Of a stretch of 64,000 nucleotides of DNA, positions 46,854 to 56,536 are shown in pieces; positions within the stretch are counted from its first letter, which is position 1; every line of letters begins with the position of its first letter. The translations under genes and the position numbers were made by a program. Origin of the DNA: Paenibacillus thiaminolyticus (lineage in GTDB: Bacteria; Bacillota; Bacilli; Paenibacillales; Paenibacillaceae); NCBI RefSeq assembly GCF_007066085.1, contig NZ_CP041405.1:2480001-2544000 (forward strand). Direction: 5' to 3'. The notes beneath the pieces were generated by a model, which saw nothing but the letters and a program-made list of their open reading frames with translations, made no database searches and was not told where the DNA came from.

Positions 46854-47726
46854 TCAATCGACTCCTTTGTGCCCTTTATGCTTTTTCGCCCATTCCATGA
46901 GCAAAAGCAGTACGACCGAGACGCATGCCAACACGAGCGCGAGGCTGCCGGCCGAACCGATATTGAAATTCTCCACATCCTGATAGACGAGCGTCGTCGC
47001 CGTCTGTGTCTTATTCATGATGTTGCCGGATACGACCAGGACGGCCCCGAATTCGCCAAGCGAACGGGCAATCGTAAGCACCACCCCGTACGTGACCGCC
47101 CACTGGATAGACGGCCAAGTGACCTTCCAGAAGATCGTCCAGTCATACGCGCCCAGCGTCGAAGCCGCCTCTTCCTGCTGCGTGCCGAGTTCCTGCAGCA
47201 CGGGGGCCACTTCCCTGACCATCATCGGGAACGTCACGAACAAGGTCGCGAGCACCATGCCGGGAAAAGCATAGACGACAGGCATGCCCATCCCGGAGAA
47301 GAGGGCGCCCAGCACGGTATGGGGCCCGAGCAGCAGCACGATCATGAAGCCGCCGATGACCGGCGATACGGCGAACGGAAGATCGACGATGCTGTTCAGC
47401 AGCCGCCGGGCCCGCTTGCCCAGCCAGCGCCCGCGAACGAGCAGCAGGGCGAACAGGACGCCGAATATCGTGTTGAGTATCGTCACGACGATGACAACGG
47501 CTCCGGTCATGGCCATCGCATGCAGCGCCTCCGGCCGGGTGAGGGAGGCAGCGAAGGAGGAGAAGCCGCCACGGAACGCTTCGGCTCCGATCTGGGCCAA
47601 TGGAGCCAGCAGCAGGAGCATAAAGACGGCATACGTCATCCCGATTAAGGCGGCGCGCGTTCTGGAAGACTGCGCCGGTCTTGAATGCCGGGAAGAGACA
47701 GGGAGGGAGGCAGATTTGTCTATCAT
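46854..47726 (-). CDS. cysW: Sulfate/thiosulfate ABC transporter permease (CysW)
   Basis: The protein has 290 aa with about six spans. The coupling loop is EEAASTLGAYDWTIFWKVTWPSIQWAV, and VVSGNIMNKTQTATTLVYQDVENFN is typical of CysW. It forms the channel with CysT. Its start overlaps the CysT stop by 4 bp. Confidence 0.93.
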   Translation of the reverse strand: MIDKSASLPVSSRHSRPAQSSRTRAALIGMTYAVFMLLLLAPLAQIGAEAFRGGFSSFAASLTRPEALHAMAMTGAVVIVVTILNTIFGVLFALLLVRGRWLGKRARRLLNSIVDLPFAVSPVIGGFMIVLLLGPHTVLGALFSGMGMPVVYAFPGMVLATLFVTFPMMVREVAPVLQELGTQQEEAASTLGAYDWTIFWKVTWPSIQWAVTYGVVLTIARSLGEFGAVLVVSGNIMNKTQTATTLVYQDVENFNIGSAGSLALVLACVSVVLLLLMEWAKKHKGHKGVD

Positions 47727-48538
47727 GACGATACCCTCCGCAACTGCAGCGTGCCGGCCAGCCAGAGAATCAGGAACGAGATCGTGAGCAGGAGCACCGA
47801 GACGACGGCGGCGCCTTGGGGATTGTCGCTCTCGATCTCCCCGAAAATATACACTGACGCAACGAGCGTCTTGCCTGGGATGTTGCCCGCTACGAGCACG
47901 ACCGCCCCGAATTCGGCCATCGCCCGGGAGAAGGCGAGCATCGCGCCGCTGAGGATGCCCGGAAGCATCTGCGGCAGCAGTACGTGCACGAAGGTCCGCA
48001 GCCGGGACGCGCCGAGCGTGTAGGACGCTTCCTCCTCGGAACGATCCGCCTCTTCGAGCAGCGGCTGCACCGCCCGGATGACGAACGGGAAGGTGACGAA
48101 GACCATCGAGACGACGATTGCCGGCTCGGCGAGTACAAGACGCCAGCCCGCCTCCTCTGCCGCGCGGCCCGCCAGGCTGCCGGGACCGAGCAGAAGCAGA
48201 ATCATCAGCCCGCCTACCGCGGTCGGCAGCGCGAACGGGAGATCAACGAGGCTGTTGAGCCATGCTCTTCCCGCGAACCGGTACCGGTGAAGCACCCAGG
48301 CTGTCATCGTGCCGATAATCATATTGATTGCGGTCGCGATCAACGCCAGCCGGAACGTCAATGCAACGGCATGCCAGGCCAGCGGCTCGGCAATGCTCTC
48401 CCGGAATGCCTGCCAGCCTCCACTGAACGATTGCACATAGATTCCGCCGATGGGCAGTACAATGAGCAGAAAAACATATAACAGCAATGTCGAGCGGAAT
48501 CCCCAGATTGCGCCTTTGTGCCGCAGGACACCATTCAC
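47723..48538 (-). CDS. cysT: Sulfate/thiosulfate ABC transporter permease (CysT)
   Basis: The protein has 271 aa with six predicted spans. Family segments are LVDLPFALPTAVGG, FPFVIRAVQPLLEE and LPQMLPGILSGAMLAFSRAMAEFGAVVLVAGNIPGKT shortened to SRAMAEFGAVV. Start is GTG at 48538 with GGAGGAG 6 nt upstream; a TTG earlier lies inside that site. First gene of the cys operon. Also named cysU. Confidence 0.92.
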   Translation of the reverse strand: MNGVLRHKGAIWGFRSTLLLYVFLLIVLPIGGIYVQSFSGGWQAFRESIAEPLAWHAVALTFRLALIATAINMIIGTMTAWVLHRYRFAGRAWLNSLVDLPFALPTAVGGLMILLLLGPGSLAGRAAEEAGWRLVLAEPAIVVSMVFVTFPFVIRAVQPLLEEADRSEEEASYTLGASRLRTFVHVLLPQMLPGILSGAMLAFSRAMAEFGAVVLVAGNIPGKTLVASVYIFGEIESDNPQGAAVVSVLLLTISFLILWLAGTLQLRRVSS

Positions 48539-48607
48539 CCCAGACTCCTCCAATCCGCAACAAATATAACATTATTCCTACTTGTTTACTCGGTGTTTAT
48601 TGTGATT

Positions 48608-48637
48608 ACTTTACCAAAAACTAGAACAGAACGTCAA
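48608..48637 (-). promoter_or_regulatory. Possible promoter of the cys operon
   Basis: Minus strand TTGACG (48637-48632) with an 18-bp spacer to TAAAGT (48613-48608), about 70 bp before the cysT start. The -10 is weak. Confidence 0.4.
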
Positions 48638-48783
48638 TACCTAACTAATTCTTATGCAACTTATTCGAAATGCTTATGATAGGTGATTACCTAGTGCCTG
48701 GATTTTTGCGGAGGGGGATAATCTTGGGGTTGATGCTTCAGGCAAGAAGGAGAAGAGCGGAAAAGTGCTTCGGAGGAGAGGGC

Positions 48784-48848
48784 AGCGATAATCGGAGGTG
48801 AAGACAGCGAAATCGGAGGTGAAGTCAGCGATAATCGGAGGTGCAATC
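48784..48848. repeat. 22-bp tandem repeat, three units
   Basis: AGCGATAATCGGAGGTGAAG-type units occur at 48784-48805, 48806-48826 and 48827-48848, differing at a few bases. They lie in the intergenic region between the cys operon and the TetR gene. Function unknown. Confidence 0.8.
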
Positions 48849-49022
48849 AGCAGATTTCAAAGCGGATGATGCGGGCATGGGAAGCCGTTGTTTCCCGTGT
48901 TTATGGATGGCAGCGGAAAGACAACCCTGGCGGGGGCAGATCAAAACAGGACAGCCGCTGCAAGAGTTGACGGACTGCCCTGTCTATCGGATGAGCAGGA
49001 TATATTCGGGGAAAGGCAGGAA

Positions 49023-49625
49023 CTACGCCGATTGGGCCGCATCCAATACCCTCCGGTACAAAAAACGAATATGGGCCAGAGCAGCCGGTTTGATCTCTTC
49101 ATAAGTGACTTGATCTTGAATGTAGAAGGAGATGAACCCGTGCATTGCCAAAAATATACTAAGCGGAATATTATGACGCTCTTGCTCCGAATGCGCATTG
49201 CCTGCCATGGCCTGCCTGACGATGGTCGAGAACATCTCCAGACAGCGAGCCTGCTCTGTCCGTGCATAGGCAAGCAATTCCTCATCTCGCGTCATGAACA
49301 TAATCTCGTAATGGTGGGGATGATCCAGACCGAACCGGATGAACTCCAGCAGGACTTGCTCCATCTTGGATAATCCTTCGGAAGGAGTCTGGTTGAGAAC
49401 ACGTTCGAACAGCCGTTCGAGCCGATTGAAATCTTCCCGGACAAGCGCATAGAACAGTTCGGCTTTATCTTTGAAATGATAGTAGAGCGAGCCATGGCTA
49501 TAACCCAGGTGCTGGCCGATGCTTCGCATGGAGATAGCCCGGTACCCTTTGGTTACGAACAAGTGGCGCGCCACTTCCAAGATTCGCTCACGCGACAATT
49601 CTTGATCCACTGCTTTTCTCGGCAT
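49023..49625 (-). CDS. TetR/AcrR family regulator
   Basis: The protein has 200 aa. The N-terminal HTH is visible (RERILEVARHLFVTKGYRAI, RSIGQHLGYSHGSLYYHFKDK, residues about 10-55). The C-terminal ligand-binding part is helical and family-diverse. It probably represses a transporter or metabolic gene. It lies 14 bp after the YigZ-family gene on the same strand, so the two may be cotranscribed. Confidence 0.9.
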   Translation of the reverse strand: MPRKAVDQELSRERILEVARHLFVTKGYRAISMRSIGQHLGYSHGSLYYHFKDKAELFYALVREDFNRLERLFERVLNQTPSEGLSKMEQVLLEFIRFGLDHPHHYEIMFMTRDEELLAYARTEQARCLEMFSTIVRQAMAGNAHSEQERHNIPLSIFLAMHGFISFYIQDQVTYEEIKPAALAHIRFLYRRVLDAAQSA

Positions 49626-49639
49626 AGCGGTTGTTCTCC

Positions 49640-50293
49640 TTATTCCCCTTCAATGTAATAAGTAGGATCTCCCTTCCGAATCACGGCCTGCCCTTGCGTG
49701 AGATCCGTGATCCATGCGACAAACCGGTCGGCGTCCGACGCCACAGGCAAGCACGTCAAGGTCACCTTGTCGGTAAATTGCGTCTCTCCCATCCTCGTCT
49801 CTTTGTTACGCAATTCATTTTCCAATTTGCCAAGCCATGTGTAATCAATGTCAACGAACACTTCCTGATGCAGTACTTTCTCAATGGCCTCCGCCGCTTC
49901 GATAGCGGCAACGGCCCCATCGGTGTAGGCCCGAATCAGACCTCCGGCTCCGAGCAAAATTCCGCCGAAATACCGGGTTACGACGATGGCCGTATTTTTT
50001 AACCCTTGATTGCGAATGACCTCCAGTATCGGCTTGCCGGCCGTTCCGCTTGGTTCGCCGTCATCCGACGCCTTCTGAATCTCGTCGCGCTCGCCTATCA
50101 TATAGGCCGAGCAGTTGTGCGTGGCATTCCAATGTTTACGCTTAATTTCCTCTATAAATGCAATTGCCTCTTCCTCGGTCTCGACTGGCCGGCCGTATCC
50201 GATAAAGCGAGATTTCTTGATGACAATCTCCTTGCTCCCGAATTGACGAACTGTCTTGTAACGTTCTAACAGGGGAATCACCTCTCCATGCAT
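49640..50293 (-). CDS. YigZ/IMPACT family protein
   Basis: The protein has 217 aa. The UPF0029/IMPACT N-terminal domain includes KKSRFIGYGRPVETEEEA, KHWNATHNCSAYMIG, DDGEPSGTAGKP and VTRYFGGILLGAGGLIRAY, all highly conserved. A DUF1949-like C-terminal domain follows (about 140-215). Its role may be in translation-related stress, but this is not established. The start codon is uncertain: ATG 50293 is used, and an earlier start at 50329 lacks good spacing. It is followed closely by the TetR gene. Confidence 0.88.
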   Translation of the reverse strand: MHGEVIPLLERYKTVRQFGSKEIVIKKSRFIGYGRPVETEEEAIAFIEEIKRKHWNATHNCSAYMIGERDEIQKASDDGEPSGTAGKPILEVIRNQGLKNTAIVVTRYFGGILLGAGGLIRAYTDGAVAAIEAAEAIEKVLHQEVFVDIDYTWLGKLENELRNKETRMGETQFTDKVTLTCLPVASDADRFVAWITDLTQGQAVIRKGDPTYYIEGE

Positions 50294-50350
50294 GTTCAAC
50301 AAGGCCTGGTATCCGCTCCTGTCGAACACCCTCTTCCATGAGTGCCAAGA

Positions 50351-50379
50351 AAGCAGTTCTCCCGTACGGAGAACTGCTT
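50351..50379. terminator. Terminator after pgi
   Basis: AAGCAGTTCTCC and GGAGAACTGCTT form a 12-bp stem around GTAC-type loop bases, located about 45 bp downstream of the pgi stop on the minus strand, followed by TTCTT. Confidence 0.75.
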
Positions 50380-50421
50380 CCCGGCTTATCGCTTATCTTC
50401 GATGTATCGGCGGCTGCCCGA

Positions 50422-51777
50422 TTAGCGGGACAGTCTCGCCTCCAGTTCAGCCTTCTCTGCCTCATAGCCTGGTTTGCCCAGCAAGGCGAACATATTTTTC
50501 TTATAGGCTTCCACGCCCGGCTGATCGAAAGGATTGACGCCAAGCAGGTAGCCGCTGATCCCGCATGCCTTTTCAAAGAAGTATACCAAATAACCGAAGG
50601 AGTAAGGGGTCATGTCCGGAATCGTGACAATCAGATTCGGCACATTGCCATCCGTATGCGCAAGCATCGTTCCTTCGAACGCTTTTTTGTTAACGAAATC
50701 CATCGTCTTGCCGGCCAGGAAGTTCAGCCCGTCCAAATCGTCCGCATCTTCCTGAATCGTTACTTGATGCGGCACTTCCGCAACCTGAATAATCGTCTCG
50801 AACAGGTTCCGCGTTCCTTCTTGAATGAACTGCCCCATCGAGTGAAGATCAGTGGAGAAGTCAACGGCAGCCGGGTAGATTCCTTTGTTGTCCTTGCCTT
50901 CGCTCTCCCCGTAAAGCTGCTTCCACCATTCCGACACATAGTGCAGGGACGGCTCATAGTTCACGAGAATCTCGATAGCCTTGCCTTTGCGGTAGAGCGC
51001 ATTGCGGACGGCTGCATACTGATAGCTCTCGTTCTGCTCCACATCGGGATTGCTGTACGCTTCCGCCGCGGCTTGCGCCCCTTGCATCATCTCGTCGATA
51101 TTGATGCCGGCTGCCGCGATTGGCAGGAGACCTACCGCCGTCAACACCGAGTATCTTCCGCCCACGTCATCCGGAATGACGAACGTCTCGTAGCCTTCCT
51201 CGGTCGACAGCTTTTTCAGCGCCCCCTTCTCGCGGTCCGTCGTCGCAAAGATGCGCTTCTTCGCTTCTTCCTTGCCGTATTTTTTCTCCAGCGCCTCGCG
51301 GAAGATGCGGAACGCAATCGCCGGCTCTGTCGTTGTGCCGGATTTGGAGATGACATTGACGGAGAAATCCTTGCCCTCGATCAGTTCCATCAAATGGGCG
51401 ATATACGTCGAGCTGATGTTGTTCCCCGCGAAATAAATCTCCGGCGTCTTGCGCTTGTCCTTCGGCAACATGTTGTAGAAGGAATGTCCCAGCATCTCGA
51501 TGGCTGCGCGCGCTCCCAGATAGGAACCCCCGATGCCGATGACGATCAGCACGTCGGAGTTGGATTGAATCCGGGCCGCCGCTTCCTTGATGCGTGCGAA
51601 TTCTTCCTTGTCATATTGGGAAGGGAGATCGATCCAGCCTAGGTAATCCGAACCGGCTCCGCTCTTATTATGTAGCTGCTCATGCGCCAGGCGAATGGGC
51701 TCTTTGAAGTAATCAATTTCATGCTGACTTACGAATGTCAACGCCTTGCTGTAATCAAAGTGCACTGTTTTGGTCAT
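50422..51777 (-). CDS. pgi: Glucose-6-phosphate isomerase
   Basis: The protein has 451 aa, a normal length for Firmicute Pgi. It interconverts glucose 6-phosphate and fructose 6-phosphate. Signature segments are [18 protein letters not shown], the [14 protein letters not shown] loop and [22 protein letters not shown] in parts ([12 protein letters not shown]). Start 51777 follows GAGGAGGG; an upstream frame of 12 codons is not family-like. It is monocistronic with its own terminator. Confidence 0.96.
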   Translation of the reverse strand: MTKTVHFDYSKALTFVSQHEIDYFKEPIRLAHEQLHNKSGAGSDYLGWIDLPSQYDKEEFARIKEAAARIQSNSDVLIVIGIGGSYLGARAAIEMLGHSFYNMLPKDKRKTPEIYFAGNNISSTYIAHLMELIEGKDFSVNVISKSGTTTEPAIAFRIFREALEKKYGKEEAKKRIFATTDREKGALKKLSTEEGYETFVIPDDVGGRYSVLTAVGLLPIAAAGINIDEMMQGAQAAAEAYSNPDVEQNESYQYAAVRNALYRKGKAIEILVNYEPSLHYVSEWWKQLYGESEGKDNKGIYPAAVDFSTDLHSMGQFIQEGTRNLFETIIQVAEVPHQVTIQEDADDLDGLNFLAGKTMDFVNKKAFEGTMLAHTDGNVPNLIVTIPDMTPYSFGYLVYFFEKACGISGYLLGVNPFDQPGVEAYKKNMFALLGKPGYEAEKAELEARLSR

Positions 51778-52021
51778 CGTACACCCTCCTCGAGTATTGG
51801 TTGACTTTGCCACTTTAACCCATGAAAATCAATATAGTCCTAGGATAATGGATTTTTCTTTGAAACACAAGGGAACGCACTGTATTGAAAAGGTTTACAT
51901 GATAAAATTAATTGATATTATACCATGAAACGGGCGGTAACATACAGAAACAACGTGCGGACAAGAAGGTTGCTTTCCTATGTTACAATGGAGACGAAGG
52001 AAAAGACAACGTGAGGTGACG

Positions 52022-52918
52022 ATGCGAATGAAAGTAGCCGTATTGGGTTTAGGAACGATGGGGGCGCCAATGGCCGCCAATCTGATTCGCCAAGGCTTCG
52101 AGGTGACGGTATACAACCGTTCCGCCGGCAAAGCGGACGAGCTGGTGGCGATGGGTGCCCGTGCAACGCAATCGCCGCAGGAAGCAGCCCTCAATCAAGA
52201 TATCGTCTTGACGATGGTAAGCGACGACCAGTCAATTGAAGCGGTCTATTATGGCGAGCAAGGTCTGTTGAACAGCGTTCGCGAAGGCATGATCGTAATT
52301 GATTCGAGCACCATCTCGCCTTCTCTGGTCAAGCGGGTGACTGCGGATGTGGAAGCTCGCGGGGGAACCTTCCTTGACGCCCCGGTTACGGGGAGCAAGC
52401 CAGCCGCGATCGCGGGCACGCTCGTGTTCATGGTCGGCGGGCCGCAGGAGGCGCTCCATAAGGCAATGCCTGCATTCGAAGCAATGGGAGGCCGAATCGT
52501 CCATGTCGGACCGAACGGCAGCGGATCCATTACGAAGCTGGCACATAACGCAATCGTCGGCATCAACAATGCGGCACTCGCCGAAGGCTTCTCGATGGTG
52601 GCGCGCGCAGGCGTCGACCCGGCGGCATTTCTCGAAGTGGTGCGCAACGGCAGCGCCGGCAGCAAGGCAGCCGAGCTGAAGGGAGAGAAAATTATCGAAG
52701 GCAACTTCGACAATCAGTTCTCCTTGAAGTTAATGTTGAAGGATCTGAAGCTTGCTTCCCGTCTCACTGAAGATATGCAATCGCCTTCTCCGATGCTGGA
52801 TGCAGCCAAGAGCCTATTCCAGATGGGGCAGACGGCCGGGTATGGCGAAGAGGATTTGTGCTCCGTCGTGAAAATGTACGAGCAGTGGATCGGACAGCCG
52901 ATCGGGAAAAGTAAATAA
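52022..52918 (+). CDS. Beta-hydroxyacid dehydrogenase (3-hydroxyisobutyrate type)
   Basis: The protein has 298 aa. The Rossmann start is VAVLGLGTMGAPMAANLIR. The family motif DAPVTGSKPAA is the substrate-binding region, and the catalytic Lys is in SGSITKLAHNAIVG. Enzymes of this family oxidise 3-hydroxyisobutyrate, tartronate semialdehyde or related acids. The substrate is not readable. The start may be 52022 or ATG 52028; GAGGTGA is upstream. It is monocistronic and ends at a hairpin. Confidence 0.9.
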   Translation: MRMKVAVLGLGTMGAPMAANLIRQGFEVTVYNRSAGKADELVAMGARATQSPQEAALNQDIVLTMVSDDQSIEAVYYGEQGLLNSVREGMIVIDSSTISPSLVKRVTADVEARGGTFLDAPVTGSKPAAIAGTLVFMVGGPQEALHKAMPAFEAMGGRIVHVGPNGSGSITKLAHNAIVGINNAALAEGFSMVARAGVDPAAFLEVVRNGSAGSKAAELKGEKIIEGNFDNQFSLKLMLKDLKLASRLTEDMQSPSPMLDAAKSLFQMGQTAGYGEEDLCSVVKMYEQWIGQPIGKSK

Positions 52919-52934
52919 ACGTCAATGCATAACA

Positions 52935-52967
52935 AAGGGAGTGGGCGCATCTGCGCCGCACTCCCTT
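52935..52967 (+). terminator. Terminator hairpin after the dehydrogenase
   Basis: AAGGGAGTG and GCACTCCCTT flank an inner GGCGCA / TGCGCC stem, together a long near-perfect hairpin. No long T-run follows. Confidence 0.65.
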
Positions 52968-53089
52968 CGTGCGCTTATCCGCGAATGGCCGCGGACATCA
53001 GCTTCCCGCCGCTAGCCGGCCCTGAGCCCTGTGCACGGCCTAGGACTAGGCGCCTCGGGCTAGGGCCTTGCACGAGCCTCAGACTCAGG

Positions 53090-54034
53090 CTAGGCCTGCA
53101 GCTTCTTGCGCGCGTCAAGCTTGCCCTCGCCCGTTCTGCGCACGAGCATGCCTCTAGACCGCGACCAGGAAAAAATAATCAGCGCGACCCAGATCAAGGA
53201 GAACGCGAACAGTTGCGACGCGTCGAACGGTTCATGGAACACGAACAACCCCAAGAGCAGCATGATCGTCGGCGCGATATATTGTAGAAAGCCCACCAGC
53301 GTAAACGAGATGCGCTTCGTTCCGGCCGCGAACAAAAGCAGCGGAACCGCCGTCACGATGCCTGCCCCCATCAGCAGAAGCACGATCGATAGCTGCTCCT
53401 CCGCCAACGGAACCGCGCCGGAATTGAAAAAGAACAAGAAGATGAGAGCAAACGGCGCCATAATGAAGGTCTCCAAGGTCAACCCCGTCCAGGCGCCAAC
53501 CGGAATCTTCTTTTTGATGAGCCCGTACACGCCGAAGGTCGCCGCCAACGTCAGGGCCGTCCAAGGAAAGCTGCCGTAGTGTACCGTCAGCCACAGCACG
53601 CCGGCCGCCGCGATGGCAACCGACAGCCATTCGGCCTTGTTCAAGCGCTCCTTCAGGAAGAAGGTCGCCAGAAATACATTGAACAGCGGGTTGATGTAAT
53701 AGCCCAGACTTGCCTCGACGACATGATTGCTTTCTACCGCAAAAATATAGATGAGCCAGTTGATGCTAATGAGCACGGAGGCGATGACGACGCCGGCGGC
53801 CTGCTTTTTGTGCCGGCAGATCTCTTTAATCTCCGCGGCGACCACCTTCCATTTCCCCAGCAGGAGCAAGAGAAGGAGCATAAATACGAGCGACCATATG
53901 ATTCGATGCGCCAATACCTCTCCGGCAGGAACCGTGCCGACGGCCTTCCAGTACAGCGGCAGAAAGCCCCAAATCAGATAAGACAATCCGGCTGCCAGCA
54001 CCCCCGTCACATATTGGCTTTGCTTTTGTTCCAC
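53090..54034 (-). CDS. rarD: RarD-like EamA permease
   Basis: The protein has 314 aa, ten spans. RarD signatures are LSYLIWGFLPLYWKAVG, VLAHRIIWSLVFML and SLGYYINPLFNVFLATFFLKERLNKAEW in part (GYYINPL). Substrate unknown, though RarD confers chloramphenicol sensitivity phenotypes in other bacteria. Start is GTG at 54034 with GGAAGGGTGG upstream; the longer frame to 54139 is not membrane-like. It lies 146 bp downstream of tkt on the same strand. Confidence 0.88.
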   Translation of the reverse strand: MEQKQSQYVTGVLAAGLSYLIWGFLPLYWKAVGTVPAGEVLAHRIIWSLVFMLLLLLLLGKWKVVAAEIKEICRHKKQAAGVVIASVLISINWLIYIFAVESNHVVEASLGYYINPLFNVFLATFFLKERLNKAEWLSVAIAAAGVLWLTVHYGSFPWTALTLAATFGVYGLIKKKIPVGAWTGLTLETFIMAPFALIFLFFFNSGAVPLAEEQLSIVLLLMGAGIVTAVPLLLFAAGTKRISFTLVGFLQYIAPTIMLLLGLFVFHEPFDASQLFAFSLIWVALIIFSWSRSRGMLVRRTGEGKLDARKKLQA

Positions 54035-54179
54035 GGTTAATCCACCCTTCCATCCATTACAAAGACCGCTGGCACCGGAATGAGTGCTATGCCCATATCC
54101 GTCCGCCAGCGGCCTGTATGCTATTGCAACCCGGCACATCGTGCCGGATCACGGTCTATGTTATTGCTGAGGCTTGCTC

Positions 54180-56198
54180 TTACAGCAACGCCTTCACGCG
54201 GCTGACGACATTCTCTACCGTGAAGCCATATTCGGCCATGACACGGTCGCCAGGCGCGGATGCGCCGAACGTCGAGATGCCCAGGATGTCGCCTTGATCG
54301 CCGACATAGCGTTCCCATCCGAATGGATGAGCCATTTCCACCGCCAGGCGGGCTTTGACATTCGGCAGCAGGACGGAATCCTTGTATTCCTGCGGCTGCT
54401 TCTCGAACAGATCCCAGCTCGGCATGCTGATGACGCGAACGTGGATGCCTTCTTCCGCCAGCGCTTGCTGCGCGCGCACAGCCAATTGCACTTCGGAGCC
54501 CGTCGCGATAATTTGCGCCTGCGGCTGGCCGTTCGCCGCGTCGCTGACGACGTACGCCCCGCGGGCCACGCCTTCGCGCGCACGCTCTGCCGACGTATCC
54601 AGAATCGGCAGGTTCTGGCGCGTCAGGACGAGCACGACCGGATTCGAACGGTTCTCCATCGAATACGCCCAGGCAGCCGATGTCTCGTTGCCGTCTGCCG
54701 GACGGATCACCGTCAAGCCCGGAATGATGCGAACGGAAGCCAGCTGTTCGATCGGCTCATGCGTCGGTCCGTCTTCGCCGACCGCGATGCTGTCATGCGT
54801 CAGCACGTAGGTGACCGGAAGCTGCATCAAGGCAGACAGGCGAACCGCCGGACGGAGGTAATCCGTGAACACGAAGAACGTGCCGCCGAATACCTTCACG
54901 CCGCCGTGCAGCGCCATGCCGTTCATGGCTGCCGCCATCGCGAACTCGCGAACGCCGAAGTAAATGTTGCGGCCGTCATATTGGCCCGGACGGTATACCG
55001 GCAAGCCTTTGAGATGCGTCATCGTGGAGCTCTCCAGATCCGCCGAACCGCCCGTCAGATGCGGCACATTGCCTGCCAAGCCGTTCAGCGCGTTGCCGGA
55101 AGCGACGCGTGTCGATACTGGCTTGTCCGCTGTCGTGTAAGCCGGCAATTCCGCATCCCAATTCGCAGGAAGCTCGCCCTTCGCCGCCGTCTCGAACTGA
55201 GCGGCCAATTCCGGATACGCCTGCTTATATTGCTCGAACATGCGATCCCAAGCTTCGTTCGCCCGGAGTCCCTTGTTCTTCACATTCTCTTCGAAATTTT
55301 GGTATACTTCCTCAGGCACGAAGAAATCTTCATGCTCCCATTGGTAGAATTGCTTCGTCAGCTTCGCTTCCTCCGCGCCGAGCGGGGAACCGTGGGTTCC
55401 GCCATGGCCGCCCTTGCCTTGCTTGTTCGGGCTGCCGTAGCCGATCACCGTTTTCACTTCGATAAGCGTCGGCTTATCCGCTGCTTGCTTCGCCTGCGCA
55501 ACTGCGCGCGCAAGCGCGTCGAGATCGTTGCCGTCCTCGACCAGCAGCGTCTGCCAGCCATACGCTTCATAGCGCTGGCGCACATTCTCGCTGAAGGACA
55601 GGTCTGCTCCCCCGTCCAGCGTAATATTATTGGAATCGTACAGCACGATTAGTTTGCCCAATTTCAGATGGCCGGCTAGAGAAGCCGCCTCGCTGGCCAC
55701 GCCTTCCATCATGTCCCCATCGCCGCAAATGACGAAGGTATGATGGTCAATGACTGAATAACCGTCACGATTGTAAGTGGCTCCCATTTGCGCCTCGGCC
55801 ATTGCCATGCCGACAGCCATGGCGATGCCTTGACCCAGCGGACCCGTCGTCGCGTCTACCCCTGCTGTATGGCCGAACTCAGGATGCCCCGGCGTCTTGC
55901 TGCCCCATTGGCGGAACTGCTTGATTTCATCCATCGGAAGATCATAGCCGCTCAGATGAAGCAATCCGTAGAGCAGCATCGATCCGTGGCCCGCGGACAA
56001 TACAAAGCGGTCACGGTTAATCCATGTCGGATTGGCTGGGTTATGCGTCATCTCTTTCGCGAACAGCTGATAACCCATCGGTGCAGCCCCCATCGGCATT
56101 CCCGGATGTCCCGACTTTGCCTTTTCGATCGCATCGATAGCCAGAGTTCGGATGGCCGCTACAGAGAGCGTGTCCAATTGCGCTTGGTTGACAGTCAT
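54180..56198 (-). CDS. tkt: Transketolase
   Basis: The protein has 672 aa, a standard length. It transfers two-carbon units in the pentose phosphate pathway using thiamine diphosphate. Seen: [34 protein letters not shown] (TPP-binding GDG), the HGTHGSPLG region and the pyrimidine domain ([22 protein letters not shown] [14 protein letters not shown]). GAGGAGG precedes the ATG at 56198. A hairpin, CCGGCA-CATCG-TGCCGG (54131-54147), lies about 35 bp past the stop. Confidence 0.96.
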   Translation of the reverse strand: MTVNQAQLDTLSVAAIRTLAIDAIEKAKSGHPGMPMGAAPMGYQLFAKEMTHNPANPTWINRDRFVLSAGHGSMLLYGLLHLSGYDLPMDEIKQFRQWGSKTPGHPEFGHTAGVDATTGPLGQGIAMAVGMAMAEAQMGATYNRDGYSVIDHHTFVICGDGDMMEGVASEAASLAGHLKLGKLIVLYDSNNITLDGGADLSFSENVRQRYEAYGWQTLLVEDGNDLDALARAVAQAKQAADKPTLIEVKTVIGYGSPNKQGKGGHGGTHGSPLGAEEAKLTKQFYQWEHEDFFVPEEVYQNFEENVKNKGLRANEAWDRMFEQYKQAYPELAAQFETAAKGELPANWDAELPAYTTADKPVSTRVASGNALNGLAGNVPHLTGGSADLESSTMTHLKGLPVYRPGQYDGRNIYFGVREFAMAAAMNGMALHGGVKVFGGTFFVFTDYLRPAVRLSALMQLPVTYVLTHDSIAVGEDGPTHEPIEQLASVRIIPGLTVIRPADGNETSAAWAYSMENRSNPVVLVLTRQNLPILDTSAERAREGVARGAYVVSDAANGQPQAQIIATGSEVQLAVRAQQALAEEGIHVRVISMPSWDLFEKQPQEYKDSVLLPNVKARLAVEMAHPFGWERYVGDQGDILGISTFGASAPGDRVMAEYGFTVENVVSRVKALL

Positions 56199-56456
56199 TG
56201 CTGATTTCCTCCTCATATCCTTCTATGTCCAAGCCAACGAGCGGCCGCGGCAATTCACCCGCCCTCGCTCAGCTTGTCCTTATATGCATTTGATTTATTG
56301 TACCATTACTCTTGCTTCGACGCCACTTTTTACATGACGAAAAGCCGCCTGCAGCCGGAATGAAATCATTTCCATAAAGAACCGATGCTCCTTCTATTAT
56401 GGTTCGATTCCCGGCTCTGCATTCGGGCGGACGCGGCAGCAGGACGGGCCCAAATG

Positions 56457-56490
56457 CGGCAACGCCCTTCTGCAGCGAAGGGCGTTGCCG
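56457..56490 (-). terminator. Hairpin after purU
   Basis: CGGCAACGCCCTTC and GAAGGGCGTTGCCG form a 14-bp perfect stem with a 6-nt loop. It lies 47 bp downstream of purU; no T-run follows, so termination is uncertain. Confidence 0.6.
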
Positions 56491-56512
56491 TTGACTCTCA
56501 CATTTTAAATGA

Positions 56513-56535
56513 TGTTCAAAAAGGCCGGTTTTCAC
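56513..56535 (+). repeat. Dispersed TGTTCAAAAAGGCCGG repeat copy
   Basis: The core TGTTCAAAAAGGCCGGTTTT matches the inverse copy at 31095-31116 and, more loosely, TTGTTCACAAAGTCCG at 11932. It borders the purU stop, and the last purU codons (Lys-Thr-Val-Val-Phe-Ser) lie in its continuation. Confidence 0.6.
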
Positions 56536-56536
56536 T

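Larger units (their letters stand above)
56199..56536. other. Intergenic region tkt-purU
   Basis: Contains the 5' region of tkt, a terminator-like hairpin at 56457-56490 after purU, and the dispersed repeat copy at 56513-56535. No gene seen. Confidence 0.5.

Noticed and set aside
50338..51642. 434-codon plus frame over pgi
   Set aside because: Antisense to Pgi, with no family match or start signal.
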